A DNA stretch of 64,000 nucleotides from positions 124,001 through 188,000 of the forward strand of contig NZ_JAJADR010000005.1 in NCBI RefSeq assembly GCF_020447265.1, given 5' to 3'. This stretch comes from Hymenobacter lucidus (GTDB lineage Bacteria; Bacteroidota; Bacteroidia; Cytophagales; Hymenobacteraceae). How positions within the stretch are numbered: position 1 is the first letter of the stretch; each line of letters begins with the position of its first letter. A program made the translations under genes and the position numbers. Positions 9,161 to 17,790 of the stretch are shown here, one piece after another. Below the pieces are notes generated by a model. It was not told the origin of the DNA. It worked only from the letters and a program-made list of their open reading frames with translations, and did not search any database.

Positions 9161-9198
9161 AAAAATCCCCGACAGCATGTGAGCTATCGGGGATTTTT
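9161..9198 (-). terminator. Bidirectional terminator after the Thr/Ser/Gly-rich gene
   Basis: The stem AAAAATCCCCGA / TCGGGGATTTTT has a 14-nt loop and poly-A/poly-T flanks on both sides. It lies 22 bp beyond the stop of the minus-strand gene at 9221. Confidence 0.88.
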
Positions 9199-9220
9199 CA
9201 GTTGGTGTCGCTAACCAAAA

Positions 9221-9712
9221 TTACATACCGGGCTTGGCTTTAGCCTTGGTTTTCATGTTAGCATCACGGGTTTTCATTTTGCCTTTTTTATCGGCTTTCA
9301 TTTTCGTTTTGTCGCTGTCCATGGTAGCGCCGGAAGTGGTGCCCATGTCTGTGGAGCCGCTGGTAGTACCCATCGTGCCGGTGGTGGTAGCGCCGCTGGT
9401 AGTACCCATCGTACCAGTGCCACTAGTGGTACCCATGGTGCCGCTGGTAGTACCGTTATACGTACCGGTAGTGCCATTGTAGGTGCCGCTGGTGGTACCC
9501 GTGCCGCTGGTCGTAGGAGTAGTCATAGTGCCGCTGGTAGAGGCACCGCTGGTCATCGAGCCGGAAGTAGAACCGACTGTAGTGCCCGAAGTCGTAGTGC
9601 CGACCGTAGTACCGGTAGTAGTGCTAGAAGTCGTGGAGCCCGAGGTGGTTTGGGCCGAAGCCGAAGTAACACCGGCGGCAAGCAGAGCGGCGAGGGCAAA
9701 AGCAGTTTTCAT
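9221..9712 (-). CDS. Low-complexity Thr/Ser/Gly-rich secreted protein with basic tail
   Basis: The 163-residue product has a Sec signal peptide (MKTAFALAALLAAGVTSASA, cleavage before QTTSG). About 100 residues of imperfect short repeats built on TTSG, GTMGTTSG and TYNGT follow. The C-terminal tail is Lys-rich (KGKMKTRDANMKTKAKAK). The tail resembles the end of the lipoprotein at 5825-6481. No enzymatic domain is present. Flexible cell-envelope or matrix proteins have this composition, but the role is unknown. Confidence 0.75.
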   Translation of the reverse strand: MKTAFALAALLAAGVTSASAQTTSGSTTSSTTTGTTVGTTTSGTTVGSTSGSMTSGASTSGTMTTPTTSGTGTTSGTYNGTTGTYNGTTSGTMGTTSGTGTMGTTSGATTTGTMGTTSGSTDMGTTSGATMDSDKTKMKADKKGKMKTRDANMKTKAKAKPGM

Positions 9713-10002
9713 AGAGTGAGAGGTTGGTGAGATGTAGAGAGAATTACAAACCGTGAGTATATCACAGTAAGGCCTCTTACGGCAAACCCGACACTGGCGT
9801 TGACTAAAATCGTGTCTTCAGTGCTGAGTAGCTCCTTCCAGCACCCTCTTACTGCACTCGTAAAAAACGTCTTCGAATACAAACAAATAAGGCCCACAGA
9901 AGCCTGAATGCCCTTTTTTACCGCTTGCAGTCGGCGGCGTGCCCAAGGCTAGTGTTCAGCTTAGCGGCAAGTCAGAAATACTGGTTATTCTTGCCGGCAA
10001 AC

Positions 10003-11061
10003 TCACTTTCGCACCCCAAACGCATACACCGTAGTGCTCTGCAACGGAGTGCCGGGGTGCAGGATGGTACCGGGAAAATCGGCGTGGTTGGGCGAATCGG
10101 GGAAGTGCTGGGTTTCGAGACAGAAGCCCGCGTGCTTGCCGTAGGTAATACCGTCTTTGCCTTGCAGCGTGCCGTCCAGAAAATTGCCGGTGTAAAACTG
10201 CACGCCGGGCTCGGTGGTAGTCACGGTAAGGGTGCGGCCGGAGGCAAAGTCGTATACCAGGGCCGCCGGGTGCGCCCCGTCGCCGCTGCCTGGGTTCAGC
10301 ACCCAGTTGTGGTCGTAGCCGCCGGGCACTTGCTCTATTCGCTCCCCGATGTGGTGCGGGCGGGTAAAATCGAAAGGCGAACCGGGTACGGGGCGCAGCT
10401 CACCAGTCGGAATCAGCGTGTCGTCGACGACGGTGTAGCGGCTGGCGTGCAGCGTCACTTCGTGCTCCAGCACATCGTCGCTCTGGCCCAGACTCAGGTT
10501 GAAATAGGCGTGGTTGGTGAGGTTAACAGGCGTAGCCTTGTCGGTCGTGGCCGAGTAGTCGATTTTCAGCGCATCGTCGTTGGTGAGCGTGTACACGACC
10601 ATCACGTTCAGATTGCCGGGGTAGCCTTCCTCGCCATCCTTGCTCAAGTAGCTGAGCGTGAGCGTCTGCCCATCGGCCGAAGTGCCGGGCTCGGCCTGCC
10701 ACACCACCTTGTCGAAGCCCTTCTGGCCACCGTGTAGGTGGTTGGGACCGTTGTTAGTAGCCAGCGTGTACTGCTTGCCATCGAGGGTGAACTTGCCTTT
10801 GGCAATGCGGTTGCCGTAGCGGCCAATCAAGGCCCCGAAGTACGGGCCCGACTTGAGGTATTCCGGACTCTGGTAGCCGCTCACGTTGTCGAAGCCCAGC
10901 ACGATGTCGCTCAGCTTTCCGTCTTTATCGGGCACGAGCAGGCTGGTGATAGTGCCGCCGTAGTTGGTGATGCTCACCTGCAGCCCGTGGGCGTTGGTGA
11001 GCGTGTAGAGCTGCACCGCGGTACCATCGTGGGTGGTGCCGAAAGAAGTGGTAGTGGGCAT
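10003..11061 (-). CDS. galM: Aldose 1-epimerase
   Basis: GalM interconverts alpha and beta anomers of galactose and other aldoses in the cytoplasm. The 352-residue beta-sandwich protein has NYGGTI at the start, GRYGNRIAKGKF, NHLHGG, the catalytic His in LTNHAYFNL and the catalytic Glu in CLETQHFPDSPN. There is no signal peptide. It starts 38 bp after the stop of the CBS/DUF294 gene and could be the last gene of a long minus-strand transcript. A role in pectin side-chain sugar use is plausible from location only. Confidence 0.95.
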   Translation of the reverse strand: MPTTTSFGTTHDGTAVQLYTLTNAHGLQVSITNYGGTITSLLVPDKDGKLSDIVLGFDNVSGYQSPEYLKSGPYFGALIGRYGNRIAKGKFTLDGKQYTLATNNGPNHLHGGQKGFDKVVWQAEPGTSADGQTLTLSYLSKDGEEGYPGNLNVMVVYTLTNDDALKIDYSATTDKATPVNLTNHAYFNLSLGQSDDVLEHEVTLHASRYTVVDDTLIPTGELRPVPGSPFDFTRPHHIGERIEQVPGGYDHNWVLNPGSGDGAHPAALVYDFASGRTLTVTTTEPGVQFYTGNFLDGTLQGKDGITYGKHAGFCLETQHFPDSPNHADFPGTILHPGTPLQSTTVYAFGVRK

Positions 11062-11099
11062 AAAAAGTGCGTTTTGCGGGTGGCGGCGGCAGATTGCCG

Positions 11100-13013
11100 T
11101 TACAGCGTCTTGGCGAAGCCGACCTTGATTTTGAGCTGGAAGTCGCCGATTACCTTGAAGATTTCCTTCAGGCTGACTTCCTCCACCCGGGTCAGGGTTT
11201 TGGGGTCAAGGTAGTTATCGGGGCGGGTTTTGTCGCTGATGATCTGTACGGCCTGCTTTTTCAGGCGCATGCCCATCAGGTAGTAATACGACTGCAGCAG
11301 CTCGTGGTATTCCTTGTCGGTAAACACGCCCTGCTCCTTGAGGGCCGCCAGCCGCTCGCCGGTATTGGTCAGGAAGATGCGGTGTTTCAGGGCGTAGATG
11401 CGGGCCAGATCCACGATGGGCGTCATGGTTTTCTTCAGGTTGAAGACCTGCTGGGAGCCCACGGTGAAGGTGCGGATGTTGCGAAAGAACGTGAGCGGCG
11501 CCTCAAACTGCAGGGCATTGATGGCCATGTAGTAGAAAAACCGGTCGTGGGGACCCGCCAACTGCTCGCTCAGAAACTCCTGCAGCTCCTCCATAATGGA
11601 GGCGTCGCCGTAGAGGTAGCGGCAGTCGAAAAAGGCCGCAAACTGCATTACCGCCTCGGGGTTCGACTCGGTAATCCACTCGGTGTAGTTGCGTTTCCAG
11701 TGGGATAAGGAGTGCGTCCACTTCGGGTTTTTGGCCATGAAGCCCCCCTCGCAAAAGCTGAACCCAATGGCGTTGAGCTGGTCGGAAACCAGGGTGGCAA
11801 ACTGCTTGAAATAGTCGCGCACGGCCTCACGCTGCTCGTTGGCCTTGTCTTCGTAGATAATAGCATTGTCCTGATCAGTGAGCAGGGTTTGCTCTTTGCG
11901 CCCTTCGCTGCCCAGCACCATAAACACGAACCGCGCCGGTGGCGGCCCCAGCTCCTGAATCACGCCCTCTATAACCTTGAGGGCAATGGTATCGGAAGTG
12001 CTGGTGATGAGCTGATTCACGATTTCAGGCTTCACGCCGCGGTCCAGGAGCTGGTACACCATTTCGGGCACCTGCTCCCAGCGCCGCCGCAGCTCCGTGC
12101 CCGACACGGCCTGCTTTACCGACTGAATAAAGATAAACGGCGACTGGGCCTGGTCGCTCAGCAGCTTGTTGCGGCTCACGAAACCTACGTACTGCTCCTG
12201 CTCGTCGCGCACCAGCAGGTAGCGCGTCTTGGTCTGGAACATAAGCAGAATGGCCTCATACACAAACGCCTGGTTGCTGATGCTTACCACCGGCGCGTCG
12301 GCAATAGTGCGCACCGGCTGACGGGCATCGGTGAGGCCGGCCACCACTTTGTCGCGCAGGGTAATGTCGGTGACGTAGCCGCTGATGGCGCCGCTGGGCT
12401 CGTCGTCGGTGATGAAGTAGCAGCTGGTGCGGGCCTCGGCCATGCGGCGCGCCACTTCGTGAATGGGCGTAGCGCCGGGGCAGGCCACGATGTCGCGCAG
12501 TTCTACGCCTTCGAGCCGGCGCGAGTAGAGCTGGTCGGAGGCAATGTAGTTCTGGCCCACGCTGCCCTGGTTGAGCTTCACGAAGTGCGCGTACTCGTCG
12601 TCGAGCATCCGCTGGCCGTACTTGTTGGTGAAGTAGTGAAAGAACCCGTCGTAGGCCTGGCAGAGGGCCCGGAAGTCGCGGCGGTGCAGGAAATACACTT
12701 TGGTACCCTTGCGGGCCAGCACCGTGCGCAACGAGCGTTTCTTGTTCAGCAGCACCGAAATGCCGCCGTAGCAGCAACCCGGTCCGCACTGCTCCACGAG
12801 GCGCTTGTTCTGCTGGCTGTCATAGAAAAACGTTTCGTAGCCGCCTTCCACCACGATATCAATGCCACGCAGCTTGCTCACATCCTGCATGTAGATAATG
12901 GCCTCGCGCGGGTGGCTGACTTCCTCCAGCAGATCGGCAATTTCCCGCAGCACATCCTCAGGCAGCACGTCGAAGGGCTTCACAGTGCGCAGAAATTCTA
13001 TCCGGTCGGTCAT
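11100..13013 (-). CDS. cNMP-binding / CBS / DUF294 nucleotidyltransferase-like protein
   Basis: The 637-residue cytoplasmic protein is modular. A Crp-like cyclic-nucleotide-binding domain occupies about 10-135 and a CBS pair about 160-300 (VRDEQEQYVGFVSR). A DUF294 nucleotidyltransferase-like domain follows, with GSEGRKEQ near residue 367 and the TDQDNAI metal-binding pair. A DUF294 C-terminal helical domain ends it. GSEGR...DQD is the GlnD/PII uridylyltransferase-type active site, so it is probably a nucleotide-responsive regulatory transferase. In many proteobacteria it is paired with a DnaQ-like exonuclease and an SSS symporter. Here the exonuclease ends immediately upstream and an SSS symporter lies 5 kb away. 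Confidence 0.88.
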   Translation of the reverse strand: MTDRIEFLRTVKPFDVLPEDVLREIADLLEEVSHPREAIIYMQDVSKLRGIDIVVEGGYETFFYDSQQNKRLVEQCGPGCCYGGISVLLNKKRSLRTVLARKGTKVYFLHRRDFRALCQAYDGFFHYFTNKYGQRMLDDEYAHFVKLNQGSVGQNYIASDQLYSRRLEGVELRDIVACPGATPIHEVARRMAEARTSCYFITDDEPSGAISGYVTDITLRDKVVAGLTDARQPVRTIADAPVVSISNQAFVYEAILLMFQTKTRYLLVRDEQEQYVGFVSRNKLLSDQAQSPFIFIQSVKQAVSGTELRRRWEQVPEMVYQLLDRGVKPEIVNQLITSTSDTIALKVIEGVIQELGPPPARFVFMVLGSEGRKEQTLLTDQDNAIIYEDKANEQREAVRDYFKQFATLVSDQLNAIGFSFCEGGFMAKNPKWTHSLSHWKRNYTEWITESNPEAVMQFAAFFDCRYLYGDASIMEELQEFLSEQLAGPHDRFFYYMAINALQFEAPLTFFRNIRTFTVGSQQVFNLKKTMTPIVDLARIYALKHRIFLTNTGERLAALKEQGVFTDKEYHELLQSYYYLMGMRLKKQAVQIISDKTRPDNYLDPKTLTRVEEVSLKEIFKVIGDFQLKIKVGFAKTL

Positions 13014-13721
13014 CTAGGAGAGGAATATAAAGTAAGCAGCCAGCAACAGCAGTAGCAGCAGCGCCACCCCGGCAAGTATAGCTGAACGGTTTGATCTGGC
13101 GGCTCCTACGGGGCGGCGCAGGGGCGGCTGGGCTGCAATGATTTTCTCGGTAATGTCGCCCTGCCGCCACAGCTCGAAGAAGCACCGGGCCGTGGCGTAA
13201 GCGTCCACCAGGGCATCGTGCTGGCGCTGGAGCGGGGCGTGAAACAGCCGCTCATACAGCTCGCCCAGGCGCAGGTAACCTTGCCGGCCAGCCCGCACAA
13301 AGCGGCTGGTGGTAAGCATGGTGCAGAAGGTAGGCAGCGTTTCGAGCGGGTTGTCGAGCCCGGCCCGGTGGAAGCCCACGCCCAGCATGTGAAAGTCGAG
13401 CTTCATGAAGTGGGCCACCACCAGGGGCTGGTAGCGCCGCAAATCGTCGAAGAGGCGCTGCATTACCTCGTGCCGGGGCTGGCCGTGCTGCTGCAAAAAC
13501 TCGTACGTGAGGCCGTGCACGCGCACCGAGGCGGGGCTTACGTCGTAGTCGCTGGGCAGGATGTAGTGGTTTTCGACCTTGATTTCCTGCCCGTCGCGGG
13601 AGCACACGACCCAGGCCAGCTGGGCAATGTGGGGCCAGCTGCCCAGCGCCGAGTACGGCTGGGCCCAGTCGTGCGGGATGCCGGAGGTTTCGGTGTCGAC
13701 GAACAGCAGATACTCTCTCAC
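13014..13721 (-). CDS. DnaQ-like 3'-5' exonuclease with C-terminal membrane anchor
   Basis: The 235-residue protein has DEDDh exonuclease motifs: DTET at residues 9-12, an ExoII region with LDFHMLG, and an ExoIII HDALVDAYATA with the His and Asp of the DEDDh class. The C-terminus is unusual: a basic linker followed by a single hydrophobic segment (LAGVALLLLLLLAAYFIF), predicting a tail-anchored enzyme. Its stop codon directly abuts the start of the DUF294 gene, so the two are translationally linked. Its nucleic acid substrate is not evident. Confidence 0.88.
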   Translation of the reverse strand: MREYLLFVDTETSGIPHDWAQPYSALGSWPHIAQLAWVVCSRDGQEIKVENHYILPSDYDVSPASVRVHGLTYEFLQQHGQPRHEVMQRLFDDLRRYQPLVVAHFMKLDFHMLGVGFHRAGLDNPLETLPTFCTMLTTSRFVRAGRQGYLRLGELYERLFHAPLQRQHDALVDAYATARCFFELWRQGDITEKIIAAQPPLRRPVGAARSNRSAILAGVALLLLLLLAAYFIFLS

Positions 13722-13743
13722 GGCTTACTCACAACTGTTTTTT

Positions 13744-14763
13744 CTATTTCACCACGGGTCGGATGTGGCCCTGCTTATCGAACTCGACGGGTACTACGGC
13801 GGCCTGTTTCTGCACGGGCGCGTCGTCGTCGTTGCCAAACATCGTGCTCCACCACTTGCCTTTCACGTCCTGAAAAAAGACGTTGTGGCCCGCGTACGGC
13901 ACCGATACGTAGCGCGGCTCGTAAGGCCCCAGCAGCGTCTTCGATTCGGCCGTCATGCAGTGGTAGCGCTCATAATACCGCTCGGCGCAAGATAGATAAT
14001 AGCGGCCATTGGCTTTAAACAAATACGCGCCCTCGAAGCCTACGTGGTTGAGCTCCGAGTCTTTGCAGGGCCGGTTTGGGTGGTGGTGGTCGATGTCGGT
14101 ATCGGCTACCGCACTGCGCAGAGGCACAAACGGGCCGGTGAGGGCGCTCAGGTCGGCGTTCATGGGCGCGATGCTGCCGCTGCCGTAGAGAAAGTACACC
14201 CGGCCGTCGTCGTCCTGAAACAGCGACGCGTCGATGCCGGTGGGCGTCAGGGGCGCGTCGGGGGTGTTGGTGCTTATGTAGGGCCCTTCGGCGCGGCCGG
14301 TGGTGCTTTTCAGCAGGCCCGTGCCCAGCCCCGTGACGCAGTAGGCAATGTAGAAGTTGTGGTTGAGGTAGCGGATTTCGGGTGCCCACAGGGCCCGGCG
14401 GCGGTTGCCGTTCTTCACCGTCCACTGCTTCTGCCAGGTTCCGTCGCGCTCAATGCTCCACACCAGCCCCAGCGGCTCCCAGTTCTTCATGTCCTTCGAC
14501 TTCCACACCTTGATGCCCTCGTTGCTCACCATAAAGTCGGGGCCGATGGTGCCAGTGAGGTAGTAGGTTTTGTCGGGACCGAGGCAGATGCTAGCGTCGC
14601 GCAGGGGCGTGTCGAGGATGGGCTTCACCGGCGGCATGGGTGGCTCCCCGGTGTGCGGAAAGTCCTTCACCGTCTTTTTCACCGGCGCAGCGGCCGGCGT
14701 CTGGGCCAGGGCAGTCTGGGTGAGGAGCAGGCCACAGCACAGGAGCAGAAGGGTTTTCATCAT
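13744..14763 (-). CDS. Secreted GH43-like glycosidase
   Basis: The 339-residue protein has a signal peptide (LLLLCCGLLLTQTALAQ). It has a five-bladed propeller layout with the likely catalytic triad Asp56 (LRDASICL), Asp178 (GIDASLFQDDDG) and Glu244 (VGFEGAYLF). GH43 members typically remove arabinose or xylose, or cut arabinan and galactan. Next to pectinesterases, side-chain trimming of pectin is likely. The first motif is DAS rather than the common DPS, so this is a divergent subfamily. The exonuclease gene follows by only 22 bp. Confidence 0.85.
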   Translation of the reverse strand: MMKTLLLLCCGLLLTQTALAQTPAAAPVKKTVKDFPHTGEPPMPPVKPILDTPLRDASICLGPDKTYYLTGTIGPDFMVSNEGIKVWKSKDMKNWEPLGLVWSIERDGTWQKQWTVKNGNRRRALWAPEIRYLNHNFYIAYCVTGLGTGLLKSTTGRAEGPYISTNTPDAPLTPTGIDASLFQDDDGRVYFLYGSGSIAPMNADLSALTGPFVPLRSAVADTDIDHHHPNRPCKDSELNHVGFEGAYLFKANGRYYLSCAERYYERYHCMTAESKTLLGPYEPRYVSVPYAGHNVFFQDVKGKWWSTMFGNDDDAPVQKQAAVVPVEFDKQGHIRPVVK

Positions 14764-14869
14764 TCGGGTTGAGCTTTATTTGAACATCATGCAGAATGCA
14801 GCGAAGCATCTCGCGGGCTGCCATTGTTGGGCAAAGGCCGTCATGCTTGATCTGTTTGCCCCTTCCCTC

Positions 14870-15901
14870 CTACTTCTGTACTGGCTCCCACCCTTCGCCG
14901 CCGGCGAAAATGTTTTTGAGCGTGTACTTCTTCGCCTCTTTGGCCGTGAGCTGACGGGCCCATTTCACGCGCTCATTGGGCTTGGCACCGGGACCCGAGG
15001 AGTTGTATTCGGCGTAGAACACTGTCTTCTCGTTGTCAGGGTTGCGCCAGTTGTCCCAGCCGGCGGGCGTGATGTGGGCGCCCATTTCGCAGTTGATGAA
15101 CACGGTTTTGGCATTGGGCCGCCAGGGCCGGCCGAGATACACCTTCTTGGCCTCGTCGTTGGCCGTGAGCTTGCAGTTGAGCAGCACGTAGCCGTACGTC
15201 TGGTGAGCCGTAGTAGAAGCTGCCGTGATGTAAGAATTGCGCTTACTACGCAGCTCACAGCCCTCGAAGACCACCGTGGCGGTGCCAAACAGAAAGTCGG
15301 TGGTGCCTTCGATGTAGCAGTTCTGGTAGTACTGGCGGCTGTTTTCGACGGCCATGTACAGCGTATCCTGATTGCCCAGCATCCGGCAGTTGCGAAACGT
15401 GGCCCGGTCGCCTTCCACGTGCAGGGCCACGGCCTGCCCCACCGGTCCGGCCGAGTTTTCGAAAGTGATATTCTCAGCCGTAAAGTCGTTGGCCTGCACC
15501 AGTACCGTGTGGGAGGTGTAGGTGCTGTGCTTTTGTGCGTCGCCGGAGTAGTCGCCGAAACTGATGATAACGCCTTCCTTACTCTCCCCCAGCAGTAGCA
15601 CGTTGGTTTTGTGCGCGGGCACCACCAGCTTCTCGCGGTAGGTGCCGTTTTTGATGAAAATAGTGACCGTGACCTGCGACAAATCCCGGGAGGCATTCAC
15701 GGCCTCCTGAATGGTGCGGTAGTCGCCGGAGCCGTCCGGGGCCACCGTCATGCGCGTGACTTGCGGCGGGGCCGGCGTAGGGGCCGGCTTGGCAACAGTG
15801 GCCGGGGCGGCAGGAGCTGATACGGGCGGCGTGGTCTGGGCCTGGAGCCGGGTAGTAGCAAGCAGCAAGCCAGTGGCCAGCAGAAGTCGGGGAAGGGGCA
15901 T
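14870..15901 (-). CDS. Pectin methylesterase, CE8
   Basis: The 343-residue exported enzyme would remove methyl groups from homogalacturonan, releasing methanol. It has a signal peptide (LLLATGLLLATTRLQAQ), a Pro/Ala linker (about 25-47) and a right-handed beta-helix. Catalytic features are intact: GNQDTL with Asp179, TTDFLFG with Asp202, and the Arg of LGRPW. There is no T9SS tail, so it probably acts in the periplasm. It is one of three CE8 genes here and lies 108 bp downstream of a second copy on the same strand. Confidence 0.93.
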   Translation of the reverse strand: MPLPRLLLATGLLLATTRLQAQTTPPVSAPAAPATVAKPAPTPAPPQVTRMTVAPDGSGDYRTIQEAVNASRDLSQVTVTIFIKNGTYREKLVVPAHKTNVLLLGESKEGVIISFGDYSGDAQKHSTYTSHTVLVQANDFTAENITFENSAGPVGQAVALHVEGDRATFRNCRMLGNQDTLYMAVENSRQYYQNCYIEGTTDFLFGTATVVFEGCELRSKRNSYITAASTTAHQTYGYVLLNCKLTANDEAKKVYLGRPWRPNAKTVFINCEMGAHITPAGWDNWRNPDNEKTVFYAEYNSSGPGAKPNERVKWARQLTAKEAKKYTLKNIFAGGEGWEPVQK

Positions 15902-16009
15902 GATGAGAAGTTCAGTGCGGATGGAAAGGCAATACCGATTGTCTCCTTACTTTCATTCCGCAGAAATTAAGGAGACAACTACTACCAACGCGCCGGCCAG
16001 GTGGCAGCG

Positions 16010-16963
16010 CTAGTCTTTAGTCGGGTCCCAGTTGCGAAACACTTTCTCGCGGGTGTACTCTTTGGCCTGCTCGTCGGTGAGCTGGTGGCTCCAGGCCACG
16101 CGCTGCTTGGGCTGAGCACCTTTGCCCTTGCTCTGGTACTCGGCGTAAAAGGCGGTTTGCTTGTTGGTTTCCTTGCCCCAATGGTCCCAGCCGGCGGCCC
16201 CGATATGCTGGCCTAAGTCACAGTTCAGGAACACGGTTTTGGCGTAGGGCCGCCAGGGCCGGCCCAGCATAAAGCTGCCGGCCGGCGCGTCGCCGGTTAT
16301 TTTGCAGCGCATAAACACGTAGCCGTAGCGGGTACTATCGGGGGTGGAAGCAGCCGTGACGTAGCCACCGGGCTTCTTGCAGAAGATGGTGCAATCCTCG
16401 AAAAAGGTCGTGCTGGAGCCGAAGATGAAGTCGACGGTGCCCTCGATGTAGCAGTTCTGGTAATACTGCCGGCTGCCGTAGCCGTAGGTGTAGAGCGTAT
16501 CCTGATTGCCCAGGAAGCGGCAGTTGCGGAAGCGGGCTTTGTCGCCGGCTACCCACACGGCCACGGCCTGCCCCACGGGCCCCGAAGAGTTCTGAAAGGT
16601 GATATTCTCGGCCGAAAAGTCGGTGCCGTAGATGTAGATGCTCGACGAGCCCGAGGTGCCTTTGTCTTCGCCGAAGATGTTCTTCTTCTGGTTGTAGTCG
16701 TCGTAGGTCAGCACGGTTTTCTCCCGGTCTTCCCCAATGATTTTGACCAGATTCTTGGAGCCGGCCAGCACCAGCTTTTCCTTATAAATGCCCTTCTTGA
16801 TAAAGATAGTGGTGACTTTCTTGCGGAAGTCGGGCACGGCGTTGAAGGCTTCCTGCACCGTACGGTACTGCCCGGAGCCGTCCTGGGCCACCACGAAATC
16901 GTAGCCAAAGGCACGGCCGGCCAGCAGCCAGAGCATGCAAATAAGGCTTAGTATTCTGCTCAT
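16010..16963 (-). CDS. Pectin methylesterase, CE8
   Basis: The 317-residue product has a signal peptide (LSLICMLWLLAGRAFG) followed directly by the CE8 start VVAQDGSGQYRTVQEAF. Catalytic Asp155 (GNQDTL), Asp178 (VDFIFGSS) and the LGRPW Arg are present. It is shorter than its neighbour because it lacks the Pro/Ala linker. Its ATG overlaps the stop of the upstream acetylesterase by four bases, so the two are translationally coupled: deacetylation and demethylation of the same polymer. Confidence 0.93.
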   Translation of the reverse strand: MSRILSLICMLWLLAGRAFGYDFVVAQDGSGQYRTVQEAFNAVPDFRKKVTTIFIKKGIYKEKLVLAGSKNLVKIIGEDREKTVLTYDDYNQKKNIFGEDKGTSGSSSIYIYGTDFSAENITFQNSSGPVGQAVAVWVAGDKARFRNCRFLGNQDTLYTYGYGSRQYYQNCYIEGTVDFIFGSSTTFFEDCTIFCKKPGGYVTAASTPDSTRYGYVFMRCKITGDAPAGSFMLGRPWRPYAKTVFLNCDLGQHIGAAGWDHWGKETNKQTAFYAEYQSKGKGAQPKQRVAWSHQLTDEQAKEYTREKVFRNWDPTKD

Positions 16964-17778
16964 GGCGTAGTAGGCTGAGCGTCCTTGCCATTGGCCACAG
17001 GCGGTATGGCATTCTTGGCCGTAGGCTTGCCGATGCGCTCCGACAGCAGCGGCATTTTCTGGGCAATAACCTGACTTACAACCAGCTGGGCCATCTTGCG
17101 GGCGCCCAACTCGCTGAAGTGTGTGTTGTCGTTGCGGCCGTAAGGGTAGTTGGGATGGTCGCCGGGCTCAAGTTGCAGGAAGAGCAGCTTGGAGTTTTCG
17201 ACGCCGTACTTCTGCAGTAGCTCCCGGCTCATCTTGTCGAGGTCAATCAGGGGCACTTTCAGTTCCCGGGCCACGTCCATGGTGGCGGCGGAATAGGCCG
17301 GGTGGGTCTCCACCACCTTGCCTTCCTTATCAAATTTGCGGCGCGTAACGGGCGTAATCAGCACCGGATTGCCCTTTTTGGAGCGCGTCTCGGTCACAAA
17401 CTTGATGAGGTTCTTGCGGTAGTCGGCCGGCGACACGTATCGGTCGGGCTTGTCCTGGGCCTCGTCGTTGTGGCCAAACTGAATGAAGACGTAGTCGCCT
17501 TCCTGCAGAGCATCCACGATGGGCTGCCAGCGGTTTTCGGCCATGAAGGTGCGGGTGCTACGGCCGTTCTGGGCCCGGTTGTCCACCACCACCGTCGAGT
17601 CGAAGAACGTGTAGAGCGGCATCCCCCAGCCGGTTTCGGGGTAGGTCTGCTTGATCTTCTGGGCAATGGTGGAGTCGCCGATGAGGTAGAGCTTGATCTT
17701 CTTCGGCGGTGCTCCGGCAAAGGACAGCACCAGCAGCAAAGCCAGCGGCCAGGTGCGTTTCAGCAAGTTTTTCAGCAT
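16960..17778 (-). CDS. Rhamnogalacturonan acetylesterase, CE12
   Basis: The 272-residue SGNH hydrolase has an N-terminal signal or anchor segment. Its motifs are GDST (Ser36 nucleophile), the block with FGHNDEAQDKP, and NTHFSELGARKMAQL supplying the catalytic Asp-x-x-His region. CE12 enzymes remove acetyl groups from the galacturonate of rhamnogalacturonan I, opening the backbone to lyases. A close paralogue lies 12 bp upstream. The C-terminus has a short Lys/Pro extension of unknown role. Confidence 0.92.
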   Translation of the reverse strand: MLKNLLKRTWPLALLLVLSFAGAPPKKIKLYLIGDSTIAQKIKQTYPETGWGMPLYTFFDSTVVVDNRAQNGRSTRTFMAENRWQPIVDALQEGDYVFIQFGHNDEAQDKPDRYVSPADYRKNLIKFVTETRSKKGNPVLITPVTRRKFDKEGKVVETHPAYSAATMDVARELKVPLIDLDKMSRELLQKYGVENSKLLFLQLEPGDHPNYPYGRNDNTHFSELGARKMAQLVVSQVIAQKMPLLSERIGKPTAKNAIPPVANGKDAQPTTP

Positions 17779-17790
17779 AATTGGTGGGGG

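Noticed and set aside
9300..9660. Regular short repeats that might suggest a CRISPR array
   Set aside because: They are in-frame codons of a Thr/Ser/Gly-rich protein with signal peptide; there are no constant-length spacers and no cas genes.
14784..14851. Possible family 1 repeat between the GH43 and CE8 genes
   Set aside because: Only short fragments (GCGAAGCATCTC, GTCATGCTT) match and the arms do not pair; too decayed to annotate.
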